61,976 bases of DNA from contig NZ_JAFREM010000014.1 in NCBI RefSeq assembly GCF_017377575.1, positions 1 to 61,976 of the forward strand. The letters are read 5' to 3'. This document shows positions 40,444 to 46,372 of the stretch, one piece after another. A program made the translations under genes and the position numbers. A model generated the notes under the pieces. That model made no database searches. It was not told the DNA's origin and saw only the letters and a program-made list of their open reading frames with translations. Source of the stretch: Candidatus Enterococcus moelleringii. GTDB lineage: Bacteria; Bacillota; Bacilli; Lactobacillales; Enterococcaceae. The stretch's first letter is position 1. Each line of letters opens with the position of its first letter.

Positions 40444-41046
40444 ATGCGGATTTTAGTGGTAGGCGGAAATGGCACCATCGGCCAAGCGGTGGTGGCGAAG
40501 CTGCGGGAAGAAAATTATGAAGTACTGACTGCTGGACGAACCAGTGGTGATGTACAGGTGGACATTACTTCAACTGAAAGCATTGAGCAAATGTTTCAAA
40601 AAATCGGTAATTTAGACGGGATTATTTCAACTGCTGGCGCGGCGAAAAAAGTGTTAGTGGAAGAGATGACGCCGGAAGATAATCTAGTGGCGGTGCAAAG
40701 CAAGCTGCTGGGTCAGATCAATTTAGCGTTGATTGGGCAAAAATACTTGCGTAATAACGGCAGTATTACGTTGACCACCGGCGTGATGAAGGACGACCCG
40801 ATTGCGGCGGGCGCTTCTTCGGCAATGGCAAATGGTGGGGTGGCTGCTTTTGTTAAAGCTGCAGCGATTGATTACACCCGCGGGATTCGGATTAATTGTG
40901 TCAGCCCAAATGTCTTAGAAGAGTCTTTTGAAAGATTGAAGGAGTCTTTTAAAGGTTTTGTACCAGTGCCGGTGGATCGGGTGGCAACGGCGTATTTGAA
41001 GAGTGTGGCTGGTAAGCAGACCGGGCAGGAGTACAAAGTTTATTAG
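40444..41046 (+). CDS. Short SDR-family protein without YxxxK
   Basis: A 200-residue Rossmann protein. VVGGNGTIGQAV is the nucleotide-binding motif and a STAGA segment replaces NNAG. The usual catalytic YxxxK is absent: the equivalent helix reads SSAMANGGVAAFVKAAAIDY. Such short SDRs occur beside regulators in Lactobacillales; the substrate is unknown. AAGGATG lies upstream of ATG 40444, which is preferred over 40375 because the Rossmann strand starts there. Confidence 0.8.
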   Translation: MRILVVGGNGTIGQAVVAKLREENYEVLTAGRTSGDVQVDITSTESIEQMFQKIGNLDGIISTAGAAKKVLVEEMTPEDNLVAVQSKLLGQINLALIGQKYLRNNGSITLTTGVMKDDPIAAGASSAMANGGVAAFVKAAAIDYTRGIRINCVSPNVLEESFERLKESFKGFVPVPVDRVATAYLKSVAGKQTGQEYKVY

Positions 41047-41186
41047 TTGGCCAGATCTGAGACTTGAGATAATAGCAGCAAAGGAAAACGTAGCTAAATT
41101 TCCATAATGACCTTCAAGTTCCGACTAAAGGCGGATAAGGAATTTTCTAATAAGAGGTATAATAAAAGAAAACGGAGGCGAAGGTT

Positions 41187-41588
41187 ATGAAAAAGTTAGG
41201 GATTATTTGGTTATTGGGAATTACGCTATTATTATCCGGCTGTTTTGCTGCGGCAAAGGAAGTAAAAGAAGAGGTTGATAAGCAATTAAATAAAGGCATC
41301 GGTGAAGTGACTTTATTAACACCTGAGATTACACCGGAAGACAATACCTTACGATTTAAGGTAACAGACTTTGATGAAGAGAAAACTACCTTCGTCTATG
41401 TAGCCAATCAAAAAGTGATGGAAGAAAAGTTGAAGAACGATCAAGAGTATACGATTGACATCGAAGGGCTGGAGGACGCTCATCCAACCGATTACAAACC
41501 AAAAGTGCATTTTGTGCAAACGGAGAACGATTCGGAAGCGGGCGAAGAATCGACCATGTTTAAAGAGGTTCGGTATACAGTAGAATAA
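41187..41588 (+). CDS. Putative lipoprotein
   Basis: A 133-residue protein with a lipoprotein signal peptide (MKKLGIIWLLGITLLLSGC, lipobox LLSGC, lipidated Cys near 19). A mostly beta, acidic mature part of about 115 residues follows. ACGGAGG precedes the ATG and TATAAT lies near 41158. Predicted to be anchored on the outer membrane face. Function unknown. Confidence 0.8.
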   Translation: MKKLGIIWLLGITLLLSGCFAAAKEVKEEVDKQLNKGIGEVTLLTPEITPEDNTLRFKVTDFDEEKTTFVYVANQKVMEEKLKNDQEYTIDIEGLEDAHPTDYKPKVHFVQTENDSEAGEESTMFKEVRYTVE

Positions 41589-41594
41589 AAAGCA

Positions 41595-41645
41595 AAAGCT
41601 GAGAAAGCTGCCTGAGGAATCAGACAATTTTCTCAGCTTTTTTTG
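41595..41645. terminator. Bidirectional terminator
   Basis: AAAGCTGAGAA pairs with TTCTCAGCTTT followed by TTTT, between the converging lipoprotein and GNAT genes. Confidence 0.85.
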
Positions 41646-41647
41646 GT

Positions 41648-42100
41648 TTAAACGTGTGTTTCATAAATCCGGCTTTTTTCGCCCCAAGGATGAAAGCCGT
41701 CGCCAATGTAAGTGAAGTTCATTTTCTCGTAAAGGCCAACATGATCGGTGCATAGATAAAGTTTTTGATAGCCGAGTTTTTGGCTATCTTTTTTGATTTG
41801 ATCGATAATCAAGCGGCTCAAATTTTTCCCGCGATAGGCTTCATCAATAAATAGGGCACATAACCAAGGCATCAAATCCATTCGACTGATAAAATCGTTA
41901 GGGATTAAGCCGGCACAACCAATAATTGTCCCCTCATCTTTTAAGGCATACCACATAGGTAAAGCAAGTTTTTCTGTTGTCGCGTGATCTAGGCAATCGC
42001 GATAGAGTTCGTTGGTTTCGTCATTGGCCCATTGCAGTTGTAAATATTCAGTGAGTTCATTTTTTAATTCAGGGGATTCTCGTAAATTTAGAAGTTCCAT
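41648..42100 (-). CDS. GNAT-family N-acetyltransferase
   Basis: A 150-residue acetyltransferase of the GNAT fold. The acetyl-CoA loop is about residues 85-105 (LFIDEAYRGKNLSRLIIDQI), with the typical LYLCTDHVGLYEKMNFTYIGDG C-terminal segment. Probably acetylates a small amine. Monocistronic. Confidence 0.88.
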   Translation of the reverse strand: MELLNLRESPELKNELTEYLQLQWANDETNELYRDCLDHATTEKLALPMWYALKDEGTIIGCAGLIPNDFISRMDLMPWLCALFIDEAYRGKNLSRLIIDQIKKDSQKLGYQKLYLCTDHVGLYEKMNFTYIGDGFHPWGEKSRIYETHV

Positions 42101-42198
42101 TCTAGCACCTGCTTATTTAGTAGTAGTAAAGTGTGTTTTTTATCATTGTAGTGTGTAGGCTTGGGAAAAGCAATGAAGTATTGAATTGCTGCTGCTGG

Positions 42199-42227
42199 TT
42201 GAAAAGGATACGTGCTGCACGTATAAT
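42199..42227 (+). promoter_or_regulatory. Promoter with palindromic operator for orphan hicB
   Basis: TTGAAA, 17 bp, TATAAT. The perfect 17-bp palindrome ATACGTGC-T-GCACGTAT (42208-42224) fills most of the spacer and touches the -10, an arrangement typical of autorepressed antitoxins. Confidence 0.7.
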
Positions 42228-42263
42228 TGTAGTAAGAGAATTTTGATATGGAAGCGAAATAGC

Positions 42264-42695
42264 ATGTTACTTACTTATCCAGCAGTTTTTTTTATGACTG
42301 ATGATGATTCTATTCCGTTTTACATTGTATTTCCTGATGTTGAAGGGGTGGGAACACAAGGAAAAAGCATCACTGATGGGATGGAAATGGCCAGTGATTA
42401 TTTAGGGTTGATGCTGGCAGATTTACTAGAGCAAAACGAAAAATTGCCGAAGCCCTCTAAAGTGAATTCGATCGATGTTCCTCAAGTGGCTTCTGAGATA
42501 GAAGTGGACTATATCCCTGAAGAAAGTTTCGTCACCTTAGTATCAGTCAACTTGAGTGAGTATTTAGAAATGAATGAGCTCAAGAAAAAGACCTTGACGA
42601 TTCCCAAATGGGCAGATAAATTAGGGATGGATTTGAAAATCAACTTTTCTCAGACTTTAGTAGAAGCAATCGTAGAAAAAGCGCAACAACAATAA
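42264..42695 (+). CDS. HicB-like antitoxin without adjacent HicA
   Basis: A 143-residue HicB-family protein. The N-terminal partial-RNase-H-like HicB fold (YPAVFFMTDDDSIPFYIVFP and ITDGMEMASDYLGLML) precedes a C-terminal DNA-binding part with KTLTIPKWADKLG. No HicA gene is upstream or directly downstream, so it is an orphan, perhaps acting on the HicA at 43901 or as a repressor. ATG 42264 follows GGAAG. Its 3' end is duplicated at 43644. Confidence 0.8.
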   Translation: MLLTYPAVFFMTDDDSIPFYIVFPDVEGVGTQGKSITDGMEMASDYLGLMLADLLEQNEKLPKPSKVNSIDVPQVASEIEVDYIPEESFVTLVSVNLSEYLEMNELKKKTLTIPKWADKLGMDLKINFSQTLVEAIVEKAQQQ

Positions 42696-42799
42696 TGATC
42701 GTACGACCGGATAATTGAGCCAGGTGCTGAATTATTCGGTTTTTTTGCGAGATTTGATAATAATACAACTAAAATGCGTAAGTTAATATAAAAGGGGAA
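42594..42799 (+). repeat. Direct repeat copy 1: hicB 3' end, terminator, promoter-like segment
   Basis: Covers the last 34 codons of hicB, its terminator and a segment AAATGCGTAAGTTAATATAA before GGGG. Copy 2 is at 43644-43839. The two differ by scattered substitutions. Confidence 0.75.
42707..42746 (+). terminator. Terminator after hicB
   Basis: CCGGATAATT pairs with AATTATTCGG across a GAGCCAGGTGCTG-like loop, then seven T. Confidence 0.85.
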
Positions 42800-42914
42800 T
42801 ATTCTATGGGTATGGAAAGTTTTCGTAATATGCATTTTTGTAATTGGCATAAGTAGTCTAGGAAAATAAAATCTTCAAAAGGAATTAGCAGCGTATGTTA
42901 AAGCAGAAAAAATA

Positions 42915-42944
42915 TTGCCCAAGTGTAGCACCTGTGCTACACTT
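42915..42944 (+). promoter_or_regulatory. HigBA-type promoter buried in a palindromic operator
   Basis: TTGCCC, 17 bp, TACACT. The perfect dyad AAGTGTAGCAC-CT-GTGCTACACTT (42921-42944) occupies the whole spacer and the -10. Antitoxin binding would block RNA polymerase. Confidence 0.7.
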
Positions 42945-42968
42945 GAGGTGGCCTAGGAGGTCTACAAA

Positions 42969-42989
42969 ATGAGTGAGCGGAAAAAATGA
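42969..42989 (+). CDS. Six-residue leader peptide coupled to the toxin gene
   Basis: ATG at 42969 behind TAGGAGG encodes MSERKK, and its TGA overlaps the toxin ATG (ATGA). The strong ribosome site therefore serves the leader, and toxin translation would depend on re-initiation. Confidence 0.4.
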   Translation: MSERKK

Positions 42990-43330
42990 ACAGACCAGTA
43001 TTTGATTGGGGAGAAGAGTTTGAGGATTTTTTGAGGTCATTGAATGTTAAAGATGAAGCAAAAATAAGAACATTGATAGATCGTGTGGAAGCAACAGACT
43101 TACAGGATTCAATTCGCAAAGAACGTGTAAAAAAACTTAGCAAAAACATTTATGAATTACGCTCTCAAACAGATGAGCATTGGCTTAGAGGATGTTATTT
43201 CCAAATTCAAGGAAATAGTTATTGGATCACACACGGTTTTAGCAAGAAGAATAATAAGACGCCGAAAAGAGAGATAAAGAGAGCTGAGACGATTCGTACC
43301 ACTTATTTTAGGAGGAAAACTGATGAGTAA
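42986..43330 (+). CDS. RelE/HigB (Gp49-like) toxin
   Basis: A 114-residue protein of the phage-derived Gp49/HigB toxin family, related to RelE mRNA interferases. Motifs: LIDRVEATDLQDSIRKERVKKLS, IYELRSQTDEHWLRGCYFQI, and ITHGFSKKNNKTPKREIKRAE. It would cleave mRNA at the ribosome. The 3' end overlaps the antitoxin by 8 bp. The toxin-first order is typical of HigBA. Confidence 0.88.
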   Translation: MNRPVFDWGEEFEDFLRSLNVKDEAKIRTLIDRVEATDLQDSIRKERVKKLSKNIYELRSQTDEHWLRGCYFQIQGNSYWITHGFSKKNNKTPKREIKRAETIRTTYFRRKTDE

Positions 43331-43619
43331 AAACAGTGAAGCCATCAAAAAGCGGATGGCGGAAAGTGAAGAATTTCGACAAGAATTCATTAAAGAGGTT
43401 CAACGACTTGATTTAGCTGATCTGGTTTTTCAATTGCGGGAACAGACTGGTTTAAACCAAACTGAATTTGCTAAAAAAGTAAAAAAATCTAGATCAACCA
43501 TTGCCCGGATCGAAAGTGCGCGTGTAGAACCAACAATTTCATTGCTCAATGACTTGGCACAAGCATTTGATCTAAATTTGGAAATAAAATTTGTGAAAAA
43601 AGAAAAACAAAACAGCTGA
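43323..43619 (+). CDS. HigA-type XRE antitoxin
   Basis: A 98-residue antitoxin with a C-terminal XRE HTH (about 45-90, LREQTGLNQTEFAKKVKKSR then STIARIESARVEPTI). It neutralises the upstream toxin and most likely binds the palindrome at 42921. GGAGG lies before its ATG inside the toxin gene. Confidence 0.88.
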   Translation: MSKNSEAIKKRMAESEEFRQEFIKEVQRLDLADLVFQLREQTGLNQTEFAKKVKKSRSTIARIESARVEPTISLLNDLAQAFDLNLEIKFVKKEKQNS

Positions 43620-43643
43620 TAATAAGGGGTATTACAGCAATCT

Positions 43644-43742
43644 CTGACGATTCCTAAATGGGCGGATAAATTGGGGATGGATTTGAAAATCAACTTTTCA
43701 CAGACTTTAGTAGAAGCGATTGTGGAAAAAGCCCAGCGATAA
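43644..43742 (+). pseudogene. hicB 3' fragment
   Basis: Thirty-two codons and a stop (LTIPKWADKLGMDLKINFSQ, then TLVEAIVEKAQR) nearly identical to the end of the hicB at 42264. No 5' part exists here, so it is a truncated copy. Confidence 0.85.
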
Positions 43743-43753
43743 TAATTGAATTG

Positions 43754-43794
43754 CCGAATAATTGAGCCAGGTGCTGAATTATTCGGTTTTTTTT
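43754..43794 (+). terminator. Terminator copy after hicB fragment
   Basis: CCGAATAATT pairs with AATTATTCGG, then eight T; the counterpart of 42707-42746. Confidence 0.85.
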
Positions 43795-43900
43795 GAGCAG
43801 AAAAGGAATGAAATGCGTAAGTTAATATAAAGGGGGGGAATAACGAATGAGTATATAAAAGTATATATTTTTATGATGAAATGAAAAGGAGGAATACCTT

Positions 43901-44092
43901 ATGCCGATGTCAGGTAAAGATCTTTTGCGTTTAGCCGGGAAGAGTGGTTGGAGGGTAATTCGCCAAAAAGGTTCGCATGTCCGAGTGGAGCATATTGAAA
44001 CGAAGCTAAAGACGGCTATCGTTGTTCACTCGAATAAGGACTTGCCTAAAGGAACTGAACAAGCATTGGTGAAACGGCTGGGGCTGAATTGA
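43901..44092 (+). CDS. hicA: HicA mRNA interferase toxin
   Basis: A 63-residue dsRBD-like HicA toxin. The N-terminal SGKDLLRLAGKSGWRVIRQK and catalytic His in GSHVRVEH are characteristic, followed by VVHSNKDLPKGTEQALVKRLGL. AAAGGAGG precedes the ATG. HicB follows after 21 bp, giving the classic toxin-antitoxin order. Confidence 0.92.
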   Translation: MPMSGKDLLRLAGKSGWRVIRQKGSHVRVEHIETKLKTAIVVHSNKDLPKGTEQALVKRLGLN

Positions 44093-44113
44093 TTATTTTC
44101 AAGGAAAGGACAT

Positions 44114-44536
44114 ATGATGGAAAAACAAGAATTCGTTTATGCTATGCGCATTAGCAAGCTGGCCGAAAATGACTATTTTATCGACTATCCCTTTGAGGGA
44201 ATGGCGATCAATGCATCAGCTGAAACGCTGAATGAAGCGGTGGAATTAGCCAAAAGTTCGCTGGAATTTACCTTATTTGATTTGTATGAAGCCAAAGAAC
44301 CATTTCCAGAAATGGCTGAACAGGCGTTGGCCGATTTGGAGAAAGGTAAAGGGGCAAATCAATACATCACCTTGATTGCCACTAACCTCACGGCTATTTT
44401 GAAAAGATTCAGCGAAGAGCCAGTGAAGCGAATGGTATCCATCAAAAAATACCAGGATTTCTATTTGAAGAACAACGACATAAGTATTTCCAAATATGTG
44501 CAGGAAAAAATTGACCAGGATATACAAAGAACTTAA
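44114..44536 (+). CDS. hicB: HicB-family antitoxin
   Basis: A 140-residue HicB-type protein with the partial RNase-H-like fold (AENDYFIDYPFEGMAINASA, then AETLNEAVELAKSSLEF). An extended C-terminal helical part (SIKKYQDFYLKNNDISISKY) probably binds DNA or forms dimers. It pairs with HicA just upstream. AAGGA lies before ATGATG. Confidence 0.85.
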   Translation: MMEKQEFVYAMRISKLAENDYFIDYPFEGMAINASAETLNEAVELAKSSLEFTLFDLYEAKEPFPEMAEQALADLEKGKGANQYITLIATNLTAILKRFSEEPVKRMVSIKKYQDFYLKNNDISISKYVQEKIDQDIQRT

Positions 44537-44596
44537 GTGGTGGCTATATATAATAGAAGGAAACGGAATAACAATTTGAGATCGAGGAGAGAAATA

Positions 44597-44806
44597 ATGA
44601 GCAAAAACAGTGACGAAAGCCGGAAGATTGAGCTAGCTGACCGAATCTCCCGGGCACGAGAAGATGCAGGATTGAGCATCGAGGATTTTGCTAAAGAACT
44701 GAAGCTGTCCGTATCCAATACTGTCTCATTGGAAAGAGGTCAGATGGTGCTGACGGATTCACTATTGAAGCGTATTTCTGAAGTGCTGAATACAAAATTT
44801 GAATAA
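44597..44806 (+). CDS. Small XRE-type regulator
   Basis: A 69-residue HTH protein (IELADRISRAREDAGLSIED, then FAKELKLSVSNTVSLERGQM). GAGGAG precedes ATG 44597. Its MSKNS N terminus equals that of the HigA-type antitoxin at 43323. It follows hicB by 60 bp and may be a third regulatory member of that operon. Confidence 0.75.
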   Translation: MSKNSDESRKIELADRISRAREDAGLSIEDFAKELKLSVSNTVSLERGQMVLTDSLLKRISEVLNTKFE

Positions 44807-44813
44807 ACAGCAA

Positions 44814-44843
44814 GAGCCTTCTGGATGTCCAGAAGGCTCATTT
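44814..44843. terminator. Bidirectional terminator
   Basis: GAGCCTTCTGGA-TG-TCCAGAAGGCTC, perfect 12-bp stem followed by TTTT, between converging genes. Confidence 0.85.
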
Positions 44844-45385
44844 TAATAATCACTTGGATAATGCACCACGATAAATTTCACCACGCGGTTGGTTTGGTTG
44901 TCCCAATTGTGATCCAGCGTGGAGAAATAGTGGGCGGAATCGCCGGGATACAGCTGATAGCTTTTTCCGTCTAGATTTAAGGTCAGAATCCCTTCCAAAA
45001 TGTACACGAATTCTTCTCCATGGTGGGGATAGGAATCGGGAAATTCTCGTTCTTCGTGGGGCATGATTTCAATCAGCTTAGGCGCCATTTCCTTGTCCTC
45101 GGGTACCGGACTCAATTGTTTATAAATCATATTATTTAAAATACGCAGGACTGGCTGATCATAGCCGCGAATAATCGGTTCGACTTCTTGTTCATCATCA
45201 AAAAAGTAATTGATCTTTACTTCAAAAATATCGGCAATCGTTGATAGATGTTCCACGGCAATCGTGGTGATCCCCCGTTCAAACTGTGACAGAAATCCGG
45301 TGGACAATCCAGTGGATTCCGACAGCTGCTTCAAGGTTAGTCCCCGCTCGGTGCGTAGGGCTTTGACTTTTTCCCCAATATTCAT
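44843..45385 (-). CDS. XRE-cupin transcriptional regulator
   Basis: A 180-residue regulator. The N-terminal XRE HTH (about 5-60, LTLKQLSESTGLSTGFLSQF) is joined to a C-terminal cupin domain (about 110-175, PHHGEEFVYILEG and YPGDSAHYFSTLDHNW) that binds a small ligand. Divergent from the glycyl radical operon and its probable regulator. Confidence 0.9.
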   Translation of the reverse strand: MNIGEKVKALRTERGLTLKQLSESTGLSTGFLSQFERGITTIAVEHLSTIADIFEVKINYFFDDEQEVEPIIRGYDQPVLRILNNMIYKQLSPVPEDKEMAPKLIEIMPHEEREFPDSYPHHGEEFVYILEGILTLNLDGKSYQLYPGDSAHYFSTLDHNWDNQTNRVVKFIVVHYPSDY

Positions 45386-45508
45386 TGTTCTCCTCCTCGA
45401 AGTTCTTATAATAATTATAACGCAAAATGCAGCAAAAGCCTATCTGGTCATGCTCGTGAACCGCGGCGAAAAAACCCGAAGTAAAATTCATAATAATGAA
45501 GAAATCGC

Positions 45509-45542
45509 TTGCAATCTTTTTGGATTGTGATTATAATTACAA
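45509..45542 (+). promoter_or_regulatory. Promoter and palindromic operator of the glycyl radical operon
   Basis: TTGCAA, 17 bp, TATAAT (45509-45537). The near-perfect 18-bp dyad TTGTGATTATAATTACAA (45525-45542) covers the -10, consistent with repression by the divergent XRE-cupin protein or a CRP/FNR-type factor. Confidence 0.7.
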
Positions 45543-45562
45543 GTGAGTAGGAGGGGGATAAA

Positions 45563-46345
45563 GTGAAGAAACGACCCACAGTTTTTAACATTCAAAAGTT
45601 TTCCACTCATGACGGTCCCGGCATTCGGACGACGATTTTTTTCAAGGGCTGTCCTATTAGATGTGAGTGGTGTCACAATCCTGAAAGCCAGGTATTTGCG
45701 CCAGAGATAATGCTGAATAAATACGGCAAGGAAGAGCTGATCGGCAAAGACTATTCAATTCGTGAATTAGTCAAAAAAATCCAAGCAGATCAAATTTTCT
45801 ACGACCAATCCGGCGGCGGCGTAACCTTTTCCGGCGGGGAAGTAATGGCTCAGGACATGGATTACGTAGTGGAGCTAGCCAAAGAGTGTCAGCGCATGGG
45901 AATTTCGGTCACGATCGATACTTGCGGGGTAGCACCGAGAGAAAATTACGAGAAGATTTTGCCTTATGCGGATTTATTTTTGTACGACCTAAAGTTCATT
46001 GATTCACAATTTCACCGTGAATTTACCGGGATCGGCAATGAGTTGGTTTTAGAGAATCTGCGTTATCTTTCTCAGCAAAAGGCTGCGATTGACTTGCGTC
46101 TGATTTTACTGGAGGAGATCAATGCCGACGAGGAAACAGCGGAAGCAATTATTGATTGGCTGGACAAAGAGAATATTCACGTAGATGAAATTTCTTTGTT
46201 GCCATATCATGATTTTGGCCGGGACAAGTACAAACGTTTGAACAGAGAATGCACACAAAACTTTATCAAACCATCCGATGAACAAGTGGAAACGATCCAA
46301 AAGGTTTATGAGTCAGCTGGTTATCAAGTTTCAATTGGCGGATAA
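45563..46345 (+). CDS. Glycyl-radical enzyme activating enzyme (radical SAM)
   Basis: Radical SAM activase of 260 residues that installs the glycyl radical on the enzyme encoded next. The cluster motif is GCPIRCEWCHNPES (Cys-x3-Cys-x2-Cys) near residue 30; SGGGVTFSGGE near 83 is the SAM-binding GGE motif. It is short, PflA-like, and lacks the extra ferredoxin-type cysteine insert seen in many activases of this class. GTG start at 45563 behind GGAGGGGG. Confidence 0.92.
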   Translation: MKKRPTVFNIQKFSTHDGPGIRTTIFFKGCPIRCEWCHNPESQVFAPEIMLNKYGKEELIGKDYSIRELVKKIQADQIFYDQSGGGVTFSGGEVMAQDMDYVVELAKECQRMGISVTIDTCGVAPRENYEKILPYADLFLYDLKFIDSQFHREFTGIGNELVLENLRYLSQQKAAIDLRLILLEEINADEETAEAIIDWLDKENIHVDEISLLPYHDFGRDKYKRLNRECTQNFIKPSDEQVETIQKVYESAGYQVSIGG

Positions 46346-46372
46346 AGGGTAGATTAAAAGGAGGAAAATAAA

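Larger units (their letters stand above)
43644..43839 (+). repeat. Direct repeat copy 2
   Basis: Second copy of the hicB 3' end, terminator and AAATGCGTAAGTTAATATAA segment. The two copies enclose the HigBA-type module. Confidence 0.75.

Noticed and set aside
42806-42856. Short frame MGMESFRNMHFCNWHK behind AAAGGGG
   Set aside because: It has a ribosome-like site, but no similarity or conserved feature; it lies in the promoter-like part of the duplicated segment and is probably a decayed start of a lost gene.
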